From positions 1,674,001 through 1,738,000 of the forward strand of contig NZ_CP141179.1 in the NCBI RefSeq assembly GCF_035599575.1: DNA of 64,000 bases, in the 5' to 3' direction. Shown here one piece after another: positions 17,214 through 26,073 of this stretch. The position numbers and the translations under genes were made by a program. The DNA is from Roseovarius sp. Pro17. GTDB lineage: Bacteria; Pseudomonadota; Alphaproteobacteria; Rhodobacterales; Rhodobacteraceae. The stretch's first letter is position 1; every line of letters starts with the position of its first letter. The notes beneath the pieces are model-generated. The model saw only the letters and a list, made by a program, of their open reading frames with translations. It searched no databases and was not told the origin of the DNA.

Positions 17214-17999
17214 ATGTCCGATGCGAATATCAATCTTGCGCCGTCCCAGCAGCGTGTTGTGTTCCCGCACAACCGGGTGATGCGCCAGCGACCGGCGGTC
17301 CGGCCGGGTCAGAACAGCGCCACCCCGTTGGATGGCACTGAGTCAGATCCAGACTCCACAAGCCACCTGCCATCGCCCCCTAGATCCGGCCGCGTCTATC
17401 GCGCATTCGGCAAACGCGTGCTGGATATCACGCTGATCATGCTGGCTGCGCCACTGGCGCTGTTGCTGATCGGTGCGGCGGCGATAGCGTTGTGGATCGA
17501 AGGCGGCTCGCCCTTTTACCGTCAGGCGCGACTGGGCAAGGGGGGCGAAATTTTTTCGATCCTCAAACTGCGCACCATGGTGCATGACGCCGACCGCCTG
17601 CTAGAGGCGAATCTGGCCGCCGATCCGGCCCTGCGCGAAGAATGGAACACCACCCAAAAGCTAAGGCGCGATCCGCGCATCACCCCCCTCGGAGCGCTTC
17701 TGCGCAAGACCTCCATGGACGAGTTGCCCCAACTCTGGAACGTGTTGAAAGGCGATATGAGCCTTGTCGGCCCCCGCCCCATGCTGCCCGAGCAGCTGCC
17801 GCTTTATGGTGATGCAGCGCATTATTTTGCCCTACGGCCCGGTATCACCGGCTATTGGCAGGTTTCGCAGCGCAATCAGAGCGCGTTCACCGCCCGCGCG
17901 GAGCAGGATGCAGCTTATGATCTGGACATGTCCATTGTCCAGGACGCCAAGGTGTTGTGGCGCACTATCGGCGCTGTCATCAAGCAGACGGGCTACTAG
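17214..17999 (+). CDS. Exopolysaccharide sugar transferase (undecaprenyl-phosphate phosphoglycosyltransferase)
   Basis: Transfers a sugar phosphate to undecaprenyl phosphate to start exopolysaccharide repeat synthesis at the inner membrane (bacterial sugar transferase family, ExoY/WcaJ-like). In 261 residues it has a disordered 50-residue N-terminus, one membrane helix (about 64-86) and the catalytic domain with KLRTMVHDAD, RKTSMDELPQLWNVLKGDMS, VGPRP and RPGITGYWQVS. GTG at 17202 could extend it by four residues, but GAGG just before ATG 17214 fits better. It lies downstream of the CtrA-type box and near the rfb genes, which may supply rhamnose. Confidence 0.92.
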   Translation: MSDANINLAPSQQRVVFPHNRVMRQRPAVRPGQNSATPLDGTESDPDSTSHLPSPPRSGRVYRAFGKRVLDITLIMLAAPLALLLIGAAAIALWIEGGSPFYRQARLGKGGEIFSILKLRTMVHDADRLLEANLAADPALREEWNTTQKLRRDPRITPLGALLRKTSMDELPQLWNVLKGDMSLVGPRPMLPEQLPLYGDAAHYFALRPGITGYWQVSQRNQSAFTARAEQDAAYDLDMSIVQDAKVLWRTIGAVIKQTGY

Positions 18000-18188
18000 G
18001 GTCATATTTGAACGCTACGCGATCAGCATCCCGGAGCGCGCGCCCTCATAGTATCCTGCACGTAGGATCGAAACCCGTAGAACCTGCACGCTGATCCGAA
18101 ACCTCCGCAACGGGTCGACGGTTAAGCCAATGGTGTTAAGACAGAGCGCGTGTCGGCAATTAAATTATGGCGACCATCCGCCGCACGC

Positions 18189-19478
18189 CTACCGAGCGAT
18201 CACCAGATCGGCACACAGCCCGCCCAGACGTTCGGAGCGGCCCAGCCGCAGGCTGCCGCCATGGGCGCGCACGATGTCAGTGGCGATCGACAGACCCAAG
18301 CCCACGCCCGGTCCCTTGTCTTGATTGCGCGCCGGTTCAAGCCGCGCAAATGGGCGTAGCGCCTCTTCCAAACGGTTCTCGGGGATGCCGGGGCCGTCAT
18401 CCTCGATGCGGATGCGCAGTGCGCGGTCGGTCAGCGCGACCGATAGCTCGGCGCGGCTGCCATAGCGCACGGCATTGCCGATGAGGTTTTCGATTGCACG
18501 CCGGATCGCGACGGGGCGCAGTGGCACGGTGCCGCTGCCGGTAATCTCATGCACGGTCGCGGGGATATTGGCGCGCGCGCAATCCTCGGCGATGTGCCGG
18601 ATCAGCGCGGCTGGATCGACTGGCTCGGGCTCGCCTTCGGACGCGCCGCGCGCAAAATCGAGGAAGGCATCCAGCAGACGCTCCATATCGCGCACGTCGC
18701 GCAGCATCGGCTCGCGCTCTTCGCTATCGTCCAGCATCGCTAGGCTCAGCTTGAGCCGGGTAAGCGGCGTGCGTAGATCGTGACTGACACCCGACAACAT
18801 CAGCGTGCGCTGCTCAATCTGGCGTTCGAGCCGGGCGCGCATGTCCAGGAACGCGCTGCCAGCGGCGCGGACTTCGTTCGCGCCCGATGGGCGATAGGGC
18901 ACGTTGCGTCCGCGCCCGAATGCCTCGGCAGCACGGGCCAGACGCGTGATCGGACGCAGCTGGTTGCGCAGGTAGAGGTAGGCAATCAGCGTCATCAGGA
19001 CGCCAAAAAATATCATATTTACAAATAGTTGATGTGGGTTTGATGCTGAAAATCGACGCCGGTCCATCGTCATACGGATCGGGCCGTCCTTGCTGTTCAG
19101 GTAAAGGCTCACGAGTTGCTTGTTGCTCAGATCAATCGCGGCCAGCCGGGGCAAACGGCCGTTAATTTCGTCCAGCAGCACGATGCCGGTGACGTCATAC
19201 CACTGGCGCAGGTTGCGCGGTGGGATATCTTCGGGCGCAACAGGTTCGATCGCGATCGCCAAGACGGAGGCGATAGGCCCGGGATCGGGACTGTTCATCA
19301 GCAAGCGCACCTCGCGGCTGACCGACGTGGTCATCTGGCGCGTCACCCCCTCGAACAGGCGCTGCGCCGAGACGATCGACACAACCAAGAGCAGCGAGAT
19401 CACCGGCAGCAGCAGGATCAGAAAGGCCCGGCCATAAAGACCGCGCGGCATGGTGCGTTTGAGCCATCGAAATATCAT
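18189..19478 (-). CDS. Sensor histidine kinase (EnvZ/OmpB-like), no adjacent response regulator
   Basis: A 429-residue membrane kinase. Membrane spans lie at about 18-38 and 152-170 with a 110-residue periplasmic sensor between them, then HAMP (about 170-222), the H-box SGVSHDLRTPLTR with phospho-acceptor His233, the N-box IENLIGNAVRYG, and DDGPGIP in the ATP domain. Such kinases normally follow an OmpR-type regulator in the same operon. None is present here: upstream are 134 bases and a divergent hydrolase. A reading frame ending TAG at 19487 looks like the tail of another gene and may be the remains of one. Confidence 0.92.
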   Translation of the reverse strand: MIFRWLKRTMPRGLYGRAFLILLLPVISLLLVVSIVSAQRLFEGVTRQMTTSVSREVRLLMNSPDPGPIASVLAIAIEPVAPEDIPPRNLRQWYDVTGIVLLDEINGRLPRLAAIDLSNKQLVSLYLNSKDGPIRMTMDRRRFSASNPHQLFVNMIFFGVLMTLIAYLYLRNQLRPITRLARAAEAFGRGRNVPYRPSGANEVRAAGSAFLDMRARLERQIEQRTLMLSGVSHDLRTPLTRLKLSLAMLDDSEEREPMLRDVRDMERLLDAFLDFARGASEGEPEPVDPAALIRHIAEDCARANIPATVHEITGSGTVPLRPVAIRRAIENLIGNAVRYGSRAELSVALTDRALRIRIEDDGPGIPENRLEEALRPFARLEPARNQDKGPGVGLGLSIATDIVRAHGGSLRLGRSERLGGLCADLVIAR

Positions 19479-19486
19479 GGCCGACG

Positions 19487-19594
19487 CTACGCCACGCGGT
19501 GCGGCAGGTGCAAGCGGATGCGCGCACCCTGCCCGTCCGGCTTGGTCGCTGGACGCCGCGCAACGGCGCGGCTAGCCTGCGTCGGCAAGCCCGC
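19487..19594 (-). pseudogene. Possible 3' remnant of a gene upstream of the histidine kinase
   Basis: In the frame ending TAG at 19489-19487 the last codons read KPDGQGARIRLHLPHRVA, which resembles the C-terminal end of a signalling protein ATPase domain (GxGARxxLxLP). The frame is open for about 35 codons back to a TGA at 19597-19595 and has no start codon. It ends 8 bases before the kinase ATG, the spacing expected of an operon neighbour. This is weak evidence from pattern alone and chance is possible. Confidence 0.25.
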
Positions 19595-19612
19595 TCAAGG
19601 ATCGCCCGACCT

Positions 19613-20530
19613 GTGCCAGATACCCCAGATTTCAATCCAGTTCCCGGCATGGCCGAGACGCTGACGTCCGGCCTAAGGCGTATACTAGCGCCGAACCCAT
19701 CGCCAATGACGTATCGCGGCACGAACACCTACCTCGTCGGCACCCGCGGGATCGCTGTCATCGACCCCGGACCTGACGATGCGAGCCACCTGCGCGCGAT
19801 CCTCGCCGCACTCGGTCCCGGCCAGCATGTGACGCATATCCTGATTACCCATGCGCATCGCGATCATTCGCCCTGCGCACGTCCTTTGGCGGCGGCAACC
19901 GGCGCGCCGGTGCTGGCCTTTGGCGATGCCTCTACCGGGCGCAGCGCGATCATGGAACGGCTGGCTGCGGACGGCATGATCCGGGGTGGCGAAGGCGTTG
20001 ATGTGAATTTCGCGCCGGATACCTGCCTGGACGATGGCGCATTCGTCACCGGCGATGGTTGGCAGATCGAGTCGATCTGGACCCCCGGTCATTTCGGCAA
20101 TCATCTGTGTTTTGCATGGGATGATGCGATCTTCACCGGGGATCTGGTGATGGGCTGGGCCAGTTCGCTGGTCTCGCCGCCCGATGGCGACGCGGCGCAG
20201 TTCGTCGCGTCCTGCCGCAGGTTGAAGGCGCGGGGCGCACATATTCTGCATTCTGGCCATGGTGCGCCAATTACCGATCCCGCCGCGCGGCTTGATTGGC
20301 TGATAGCACATCGCGCGGCGCGCGAGGCGGCAATCCTTGATCAGCTAACGCACGGACCAGCAACAGCCGCCGGGCTGGCAGCAGCGATCTATACGGACAC
20401 GCCGGGCAGACTGATACCTGCCGCCACGCGCAACGTGCTGGCGCATCTGATCGACCTCAGCGCGCGTGGGCTGGTAGCGCCGGCTGGAGCGCTCAAGGCA
20501 GACTCGGTATTTGCGCTTTCGCCGATCTAG
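19613..20530 (+). CDS. MBL-fold metallo-hydrolase
   Basis: A 305-residue metallo-beta-lactamase-fold hydrolase of the LACTB2-like group. The metal motif THAHRDH gives HxHxDH at residues 80-85, with GPDD for the family N-terminal block NPSPMTYRGTNTYLVG and a further metal His in the GH motif near HILHSGHG. A winged-helix-like tail (from about 235) is usual in this branch. I chose GTG at 19613 because the block NPVPGMAETL before the later ATG (19649) is conserved in relatives as I recall them, and AAGGA lies upstream. A start at 19499 is unlikely. Its stop overlaps the convergent rfbA stop. Confidence 0.87.
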   Translation: MPDTPDFNPVPGMAETLTSGLRRILAPNPSPMTYRGTNTYLVGTRGIAVIDPGPDDASHLRAILAALGPGQHVTHILITHAHRDHSPCARPLAAATGAPVLAFGDASTGRSAIMERLAADGMIRGGEGVDVNFAPDTCLDDGAFVTGDGWQIESIWTPGHFGNHLCFAWDDAIFTGDLVMGWASSLVSPPDGDAAQFVASCRRLKARGAHILHSGHGAPITDPAARLDWLIAHRAAREAAILDQLTHGPATAAGLAAAIYTDTPGRLIPAATRNVLAHLIDLSARGLVAPAGALKADSVFALSPI

Positions 20531-21399
20531 TCGTCCAGCAGCGCGGACAGGTAACTGCCATAGGCATTCTTTTTGAACAGGTCCGCGCGCGCACGCAGGC
20601 TGGCCGCGTCAATCCAGCCCGCGCGATACGCGATCTCGTCGGGGCACCCGATCTGGAGACCTTGGCGCAGGGTCAGCGTGCGCACGAAATTGCCCGCATC
20701 CATCAGGCTGTCATGCGTGCCGGTATCCAACCACGCATAGCCGCGCCCCATGGTTTCGACCTTGAGGCTACCTTCGGCGCGGTAGAATTCCAGCAGATCA
20801 ACGATCTCCAACTCGCCGCGCGGCGAGGGTTTGACCTGACGTGCAAGGTCCGGCGCGCGCCCATCCAGCAGGTAGAGGCCGGTCACGGCAAAACTGCTGG
20901 GCGGCACTGCGGGCTTTTCGATGATAGCACGCACGGTGCCGTCGGCGTCGAAATCGACCACGCCATATCGTTCCGGGTCCGAGACGTGATAGCCGAAAAC
21001 AGTGCCACCCTCAGGTTGCGCATCCGCCGCCGCCAGCATTTCCGGCAGGCCATGACCAAAGAAGATGTTGTCGCCCAGCACCATTGCCGATGGCGCCCCA
21101 TCAAGGAAATCCTCGGCCAGCACATAGGCCTGCGCGAGGCCATCCGGGCTGGGCTGCACGATCCATTCAATCGAAAGGCCCCATTGGCTGCCATCGCCCA
21201 TCAGGCGCTGAAATTGCGGCTGATCGTCCTGCGTGGTGATCATCGCGATCTCGCGGATACCGCCCAGCATGAGGACCGACAGGGGGTAGTAGATCATCGG
21301 CTTGTCATAGATCGGCAGCAGCTGTTTAGACACGCCCATCGTGATCGGATAGAGCCGCGTGCCGGACCCGCCTGCCAGAATGATGCCCTTGCGTTTCAT
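20527..21399 (-). CDS. rfbA: Glucose-1-phosphate thymidylyltransferase
   Basis: Makes dTDP-glucose from glucose 1-phosphate and dTTP, the first step of dTDP-L-rhamnose synthesis. From ATG 21399 it has 290 residues with the nucleotide-binding motif GGSGTRL (10-16) at the expected place. The upstream extension to 21447 lies in rfbD and is rejected. It overlaps the rfbD stop by four bases (ATGA) and is the last gene of rfbC-rfbB-rfbD-rfbA. Confidence 0.96.
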   Translation of the reverse strand: MKRKGIILAGGSGTRLYPITMGVSKQLLPIYDKPMIYYPLSVLMLGGIREIAMITTQDDQPQFQRLMGDGSQWGLSIEWIVQPSPDGLAQAYVLAEDFLDGAPSAMVLGDNIFFGHGLPEMLAAADAQPEGGTVFGYHVSDPERYGVVDFDADGTVRAIIEKPAVPPSSFAVTGLYLLDGRAPDLARQVKPSPRGELEIVDLLEFYRAEGSLKVETMGRGYAWLDTGTHDSLMDAGNFVRTLTLRQGLQIGCPDEIAYRAGWIDAASLRARADLFKKNAYGSYLSALLDD

Positions 21400-22250
21400 G
21401 CACTTTCTCCAAGTTCTGCGATGACAGCGGCCATGCCTTGGCGCCAATCGGGGCGCGTCAGGCCAAGCTGTGTCAGCGTGGCGCAGTCCATTCGGCTGTC
21501 GGCGGGGCGGCGCGCCGGGGTCGGGTAATCGCTGCTGGGGATGTCGTCGATGCGGCAGGTCAGCCCGGCCTTAGCCATGATAGCACGCGCGAAATCGGCC
21601 CATGAGACGTCAGGCGCGCCTGAGAGATGATAGGTACCGCTCAGGCCCGGATCCTCGTTTAGTTTTGCCACGCAGGTCAGGCAGGCCTCTGCGATAGCCG
21701 ATGCCGGAGTCGGTCCGCCGATCTGGTCTGCGACCACCGTAAGACTGTCGCGCTCGCTGCCCAAACGCAGCATCGTCTTGAGAAAATTCGCACCATGGGC
21801 CGAGAACACCCAAGAGGTGCGCAGAATGATGTGATTGCCGGGCAATTCCGTGCGTACGCCGACCTCGCCTGCCAGCTTGGAGCGGCCATAGGCCCCGAGT
21901 GGCGCAGTGGCGTGATCCGGCGCAAAGGGCGCGCCATCCCCGCCGTCAAAGACGTAGTCGGTCGATATATGCACCATCGGGATGCTCAGCGCAGCACAGG
22001 CGCGGGCCATCGCCTTGGGGGCGTCGCCATTGACGATGGTAGCTGCGGCCTCATCACTCTCGGCCTTGTCGACGGCGGTCCAAGCGGCGGCGTTGATGAC
22101 GGCATCCGGGCGATGCTGCTTGATAGCAGCAGCGCAGGCGGCAGGATCAGACAGGTCTGCCTCGCTACGCCCCAGATACGTGGCCTCAGGTGCGCGGCGC
22201 GCCAGTTCCCGTGCGACCTGGCCCGTCTGGCCGAAAACCAATAGCCTCAT
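21396..22250 (-). CDS. rfbD: dTDP-4-dehydrorhamnose reductase
   Basis: Reduces dTDP-4-keto-L-rhamnose to dTDP-L-rhamnose with NAD(P)H. It has 284 residues; the Rossmann motif is GQTGQVA (7-13), followed by STDYVFDG and the catalytic YGRSK motif of the extended SDR fold. ATG 22250 overlaps the rfbB stop (ATGA), which decides the start over the longer frame to 22328. Confidence 0.96.
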   Translation of the reverse strand: MRLLVFGQTGQVARELARRAPEATYLGRSEADLSDPAACAAAIKQHRPDAVINAAAWTAVDKAESDEAAATIVNGDAPKAMARACAALSIPMVHISTDYVFDGGDGAPFAPDHATAPLGAYGRSKLAGEVGVRTELPGNHIILRTSWVFSAHGANFLKTMLRLGSERDSLTVVADQIGGPTPASAIAEACLTCVAKLNEDPGLSGTYHLSGAPDVSWADFARAIMAKAGLTCRIDDIPSSDYPTPARRPADSRMDCATLTQLGLTRPDWRQGMAAVIAELGESA

Positions 22251-23296
22251 GTGCCGGTTCCCAGCCGCTTGCCCACGCCGGCGCGGGTCAGCAGCGGGTG
22301 CCACCAATCCTCGTTCGCCAGATACCAATCGACCGTGCGCGCCAACCCCTCTTCGATCGTGACGCTGGGCCGCCAGCCCAAATCGGCGCGAATGCGCGAC
22401 GGGTCGATCGCATAGCGCGCGTCATGGCCGGGTCGGTCGGTGACGAAGGTGATCTGATCGGCGTAGGTGCCCTTCGTCTTGGGCTGTTTTTCATCCAAGA
22501 TGTCGCAGAGGGTGCGCACCAACTCCAGATTGGTGCGCTCATTCTCGCCGCCAATATTGTAGGTGGTGCCCGGCGCGGCGCGTTCCAACACTGTCAGCAG
22601 CGCATCGGCGTGATCCTCGACAAATAGCCAGTCACGAATGTTCGATCCGTCGCCGTAGATCGGCAGCGCCTTGCCTGCCAGCGCATTGAGGATGATCACC
22701 GGGATCAGCTTTTCGGGAAAGTGGTAAGGCCCGTAATTGTTCGAGCAGTTGGTGATGAGCGTGGGCAGCCCGTAGGTTTCGAACCACGCCCGCACCAAAT
22801 GGTCCGACGATGCCTTGGACGCCGAATAGGGGCTGCGCGGATCATATGGCGTGTCCTCGGTGAACAGGACTTTCGGATCGGCGGGCAGCGAGCCATAGAC
22901 CTCATCGGTGCTGATATGGTGAAAACGAAAGCCTGCGGGCTTGTCCGCCTCAATCCAATAGGCGCGCGCGGCCTCCAGCATATTGTAGGTCCCGGTTACG
23001 TTGGTGTCGATGAACGCGCCGGGCGCGTCGATAGAGCGGTCTACATGGCTCTCGGCCGCGAGGTGCATCACAGTATCAGGCCGATGATCTGCAAAGATCC
23101 GGTTCAGCGCGTCGCGGTCGCGAATATCTACCTGCTCAAATGCATAGAGCGGATCGTCGGCCACCGGCGCGACGTTTTCGAGGCATGCGGCATAGGTCAG
23201 GCAATCAACGTTGACCACGCCGTGCCCGCGTGCCACCGCTTGGCGCACCACGGCGGAGCCGATGAACCCCGCGCCGCCTGTCACGAGGATCTTCAT
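22247..23296 (-). CDS. rfbB: dTDP-glucose 4,6-dehydratase
   Basis: Converts dTDP-glucose to dTDP-4-keto-6-deoxyglucose with bound NAD+. In 349 residues it carries GGAGFIGS (7-14), the STDEVYG block with catalytic Asp-Glu, and YSASK with catalytic Tyr/Lys. Length is normal. Both neighbours overlap it by four bases, so rfbC, rfbB, rfbD and rfbA should be translated as a coupled set. Confidence 0.97.
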   Translation of the reverse strand: MKILVTGGAGFIGSAVVRQAVARGHGVVNVDCLTYAACLENVAPVADDPLYAFEQVDIRDRDALNRIFADHRPDTVMHLAAESHVDRSIDAPGAFIDTNVTGTYNMLEAARAYWIEADKPAGFRFHHISTDEVYGSLPADPKVLFTEDTPYDPRSPYSASKASSDHLVRAWFETYGLPTLITNCSNNYGPYHFPEKLIPVIILNALAGKALPIYGDGSNIRDWLFVEDHADALLTVLERAAPGTTYNIGGENERTNLELVRTLCDILDEKQPKTKGTYADQITFVTDRPGHDARYAIDPSRIRADLGWRPSVTIEEGLARTVDWYLANEDWWHPLLTRAGVGKRLGTGT

Positions 23297-23856
23297 CGCG
23301 CGCCGTCCCAGCGAAACGGGCGTGGCGCATCGGCGAGACGCGGCGCATTGCGATCCTTGTCCGAAAGCACTGGCTGCAAAACGCCCCAGTCGACGCCAAT
23401 ATCAGGGTCGTCCCACGCGACGGCACCATCACAATCGGGCGCGTAGATGTCGCTGCATTTATACTGCACCTCGGTATTGTCGCTCAGGGTCAGAAAACCG
23501 TGCAGAAAGCCCTTTGGCACAAATATCTGGCGCCCGTTTTCAGCCGACAACTCGGCCGAGACCCAGCGCCCGAAATGCGGCGACCCCTCGCGAAAATCCA
23601 CTGCCACGTCCAGGATCGCGCCACGTGAGCAGCGCACCAGTTTGTCCTGAGCGTGGGGTGGGCGCTGATAATGCAGGCCGCGAAGCGTGCCCTTGGCCGC
23701 GGACAACGAATGATTGTCCTGCACCCAAGGAATGTCGATTCCTGCAGCGGCCATCTGCGCAGCATTGAATGTCTCGCTGAACCAGCCACGATCGTCGCCA
23801 AAGCGGCGGGGCGTCACCATCAGCACGTCGGGAAGGTCGGTGGGGTCGATCTGCAT
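23293..23856 (-). CDS. rfbC: dTDP-4-dehydrorhamnose 3,5-epimerase
   Basis: Epimerises C3 and C5 of the keto sugar in rhamnose synthesis. The core [26 protein letters not shown] and [12 protein letters not shown] are all present. I start it at ATG 23856 (187 residues, the usual size, with the family N-terminus [11 protein letters not shown]); the open frame continues to 23901, adding 15 residues, and no strong ribosome site favours either. It is the first gene of the rhamnose operon, so the promoter should lie within 23857-24100. Confidence 0.94.
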   Translation of the reverse strand: MQIDPTDLPDVLMVTPRRFGDDRGWFSETFNAAQMAAAGIDIPWVQDNHSLSAAKGTLRGLHYQRPPHAQDKLVRCSRGAILDVAVDFREGSPHFGRWVSAELSAENGRQIFVPKGFLHGFLTLSDNTEVQYKCSDIYAPDCDGAVAWDDPDIGVDWGVLQPVLSDKDRNAPRLADAPRPFRWDGAR

Positions 23857-24419
23857 GGCGCTCAGCTCAGACTTTGCTTTGGCATGGTAGGAAACTGCCA
23901 TGCGGACAGGGTGCCGTGTGCGAAAGGCGGGCGGGCGGTGCGGGCGATTGAATGTCCGGTGCGGGGCATGAAAAATCCATCAGGCAAGGATAGTTGCATC
24001 CCTGATACCGTCTGAGCGCGCGCCATGCCACCCAATTGTCACTCGGCGCGCCCGCATGGCTGCGCCGCAATCCTGTGCGCCTTGCGCGCGCCAGTTCGAT
24101 GAAATGGAGCAGATGCTGACGGGCGATGGATGATAAATTGCCCAGCCGAAATATTCGACATTCCCACCACATCCATCTGTGTCGAGACCGTGGCGCTGGG
24201 TGCGTCCTGAGAAACACGTTCGATCATCCGTTCGGCGTGGATATAATCACGCCCGGCACCGATGGCAGAGCAGGCGCAATGTGCACCGGGCCATCAGCTT
24301 TGACACCTATATCGTCAAAGCTGCTCGTCTCGCCAATATGGTCGTTCTTGCACGCCCTTTGGCTTAGGTCACAGCGTCGACACCTGACTTTCGGTGTCCT
24401 AGAAAGGTATTGCGACCTC
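23857..24419. other. 563-base stretch without a recognisable gene
   Basis: Between the starts of the rhamnose operon and the stop of the redoxin gene I see no convincing coding frame on either strand. It holds a perfect 9+9 inverted repeat AGCTTTGAC/GTCAAAGCT (24296-24304 and 24314-24322) and a GACACC/GGTGTC hairpin (24379-24384 and 24393-24398) that may end the redoxin transcript. The left end must contain the rfbC promoter. Frames such as 24039-24227 minus have no family features. Confidence 0.6.
24296..24322. repeat. Perfect 9-bp inverted repeat with 9-bp spacer
   Basis: AGCTTTGAC at 24296-24304, spacer ACCTATATC, GTCAAAGCT at 24314-24322. No T tract follows on either strand, so it does not look like a simple terminator. 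It stands in a gene-free stretch downstream of the redoxin gene. Role unknown. Confidence 0.45.
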
Positions 24420-24932
24420 TCAGGCGGTGCTGCCTGATCCCAAAACTTGCGCGCCTTTTGGGGGTCGCCACATCGTTTCGCAAGCACACAGCGAGGCAAT
24501 CTCGGCGCCCAATTGCAGGTTGGACACTTGCCCGAAGTGATGTGCGCGTAACGCGCCGCGCTGGTCGATGATCAACAGGCTTGGCGTGCCGCGCATTTGA
24601 TAGGCTGCCATGGTCAGGGGCATGCCGCCCGGTCCGGGGGCATCGACTGCCACCGGAAAGGTAACCCTGAACTCGTGCAGGAACGCTTGCAGCGACACCG
24701 GGGTCATCGCCTGATGATGCTCAAACACGGTGTGCAGGCCGATAACTGCCACCTGCTCGGGCGAAAACATGCGCTGAACCGATTGTGCCAGCGGAATTCC
24801 ATGCAGGATGCATCCCGGACACAGCATCTGGAATGCTTCGATAACGACGACCTTGCCGCGCATGTCGGCCAGTTTCAGGTCGCGCGGCGTGTTGAACCAC
24901 TGCGCGACCGTCAACTCGGGGGCTTGTGTCAC
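24420..24932 (-). CDS. Redoxin/TlpA-like thiol-disulfide protein
   Basis: A 170-residue thioredoxin-fold protein of the AhpC/TSA-redoxin type. The redox motif is CPGC at 38-41 in EAFQMLCPGCILHG, and GTPSLLIID gives the cis-proline loop. No signal peptide, so it should be cytoplasmic. GTG 24932 overlaps the stop of the heme-protein gene (GTGA), which decides the start over the TTG four codons upstream. Coupling to a peroxidase-like heme protein suggests a peroxide or thiol-redox function. Confidence 0.85.
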   Translation of the reverse strand: MTQAPELTVAQWFNTPRDLKLADMRGKVVVIEAFQMLCPGCILHGIPLAQSVQRMFSPEQVAVIGLHTVFEHHQAMTPVSLQAFLHEFRVTFPVAVDAPGPGGMPLTMAAYQMRGTPSLLIIDQRGALRAHHFGQVSNLQLGAEIASLCACETMWRPPKGAQVLGSGSTA

Positions 24933-25162
24933 GTGTCCGCCCAATACTTGTTGGCTTTGGCGACTGTCTGAAAATGCGTGGCAACGACCGCCGACACCGC
25001 GATCAGCGCTGACGCATCATTCTCATAGACCTCGCGCAAGCGGGTGCGCGCATCGGCGTCAGGTTGGGTCATTTTGACGGCAACCCGCGAAAGCTTGACC
25101 GCCAGGTCATAGCCCTCCTGCGGTGTGGCGGTCCGTAGCGATGGCAACCAGGTATCTGACAT
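24929..25162 (-). CDS. Hexameric tyrosine-coordinated heme protein (HTHP)
   Basis: A 77-residue protein closely resembling HTHP of Ruegeria (Silicibacter) pomeroyi, a ring-shaped hexamer in which each chain binds a heme through a tyrosine and which shows peroxidase and catalase activity in vitro. Tyr46 (Tyr45 without the initiator Met), in VYENDASALIAVSAVVATHF, is at the axial-ligand position. ATG 25162 follows GGAGGCG; the four-residue longer frame is rejected. It is translationally coupled to the redoxin downstream and preceded, after a GGCCAC/GTGGCC stem-loop (25189-25213), by a secreted-protein gene. Confidence 0.92.
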   Translation of the reverse strand: MSDTWLPSLRTATPQEGYDLAVKLSRVAVKMTQPDADARTRLREVYENDASALIAVSAVVATHFQTVAKANKYWADT

Positions 25163-25222
25163 TTTCGCCTCCATTCATGGTGTGAGAGGCCACGCAGACT
25201 GAGCGTGTGGCCCGACCTATTG

Positions 25223-25972
25223 TTACTGCAGGACCCCCGGCAAAGAAAGGTCGCCCGAGGCGACGTCAAAGACATCCGTGACGCATAGCAGCGGCGCGTG
25301 GATATTGGCATTGACCCGCAAGGCGGCGGTCACCCCATCATAAGCGGCATCGGCAATTTCGACATCGCTGGCAAAGCCCACGGTTACCTTGATCTCTGGC
25401 CCGTCAAACAGTGGGGTAAAGCCGGGGCTGTCGAGGAATATCGGCAGACCGGGCCAAGTGGCCGGCAATTTCGGGGTTTCGCCTTCGGGGATGTCGCGAA
25501 CGGCCAGCGCACCGGGGCCACAGGGTTCGGTCGGCGTCAGCACGACCCAATGGCTGTGCCAGATCAGACCGTCATTGGCCGGATCACCGTCGCGGTTTTC
25601 GTCGACCAACGGCGTGTCGTCAAAATCGGGGTGGCTGGTCGCGGCAAGGGCAAGAATACCCGTTCCTCCCTCAAACCCGACAGCCGCCGGGTCCAGTGAT
25701 GTTGGCCAGACGTAGGACTGTACAGACGCTCCACCAAGCGCTCCGGTTGGGTCAGGCGTGTCTGCGCCCGCCACCCCGTTTGTGGTCATGTGAAACGTTA
25801 CCTGATTGGCATTGCGGTGTGCATGCGCGGCAAGGATATCAAACGAGGCGACGATGGCCTCGTCGGCGGGCGAGAGGATTGCGCCCTCCTGATCAAGCGC
25901 GTGATCGCTGTCGGCGAAACCGGCAGAAGCGCTTACACTCAGCGCGAGAATGGAAAGAAGATATCTGGTCAT
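25223..25972 (-). CDS. Secreted protein of unknown function
   Basis: A 249-residue protein with a signal peptide (residues 1-20, MTRYLLSILALSVSASAGFA). I do not recognise the family. The mature part is acidic, starts with an Asp/Glu/His-rich helix-like segment (SDHALDQEGAILSPADEAI, then LAAHAHRNANQVTFHM) and contains LVDENRDGDPANDGLIWHSHWVVL, whose Asp- and His-rich residues could bind a metal. It leads the operon with HTHP and redoxin and is divergent from the MarR gene across an operator-like region. An AAGGGGA ribosome site precedes the ATG. Confidence 0.8.
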   Translation of the reverse strand: MTRYLLSILALSVSASAGFADSDHALDQEGAILSPADEAIVASFDILAAHAHRNANQVTFHMTTNGVAGADTPDPTGALGGASVQSYVWPTSLDPAAVGFEGGTGILALAATSHPDFDDTPLVDENRDGDPANDGLIWHSHWVVLTPTEPCGPGALAVRDIPEGETPKLPATWPGLPIFLDSPGFTPLFDGPEIKVTVGFASDVEIADAAYDGVTAALRVNANIHAPLLCVTDVFDVASGDLSLPGVLQ

Positions 25973-26022
25973 GGCGTCGGTCCCCTTGATGGCATGGATT
26001 TGATACGTGTCGATTCTTATAG

Positions 26023-26065
26023 TAGCGAGTCGCTAATATTGCAATAGTGATTTCGACTCGCTATA
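26023..26065. promoter_or_regulatory. Probable MarR operator between divergent operons
   Basis: TAGCGAGTCGCTA (26023-26035) is a 13-bp palindrome, and CGACTCGCTA (26054-26063) is an inverted copy of its first ten bases. Both lie in the 101-base gap between the secreted-protein start (25972) and the MarR start (26074), AT-rich otherwise. MarR regulators usually repress themselves and a divergent gene from such sites. The repeats are seen directly; the regulator is inferred. Confidence 0.6.
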
Positions 26066-26073
26066 AAAAGGGC

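Noticed and set aside
24219..24234. GTTC-spacer-GTTC resembling an alphaproteobacterial LexA box
   Set aside because: The spacer is eight bases, not seven, and no SOS gene is near.
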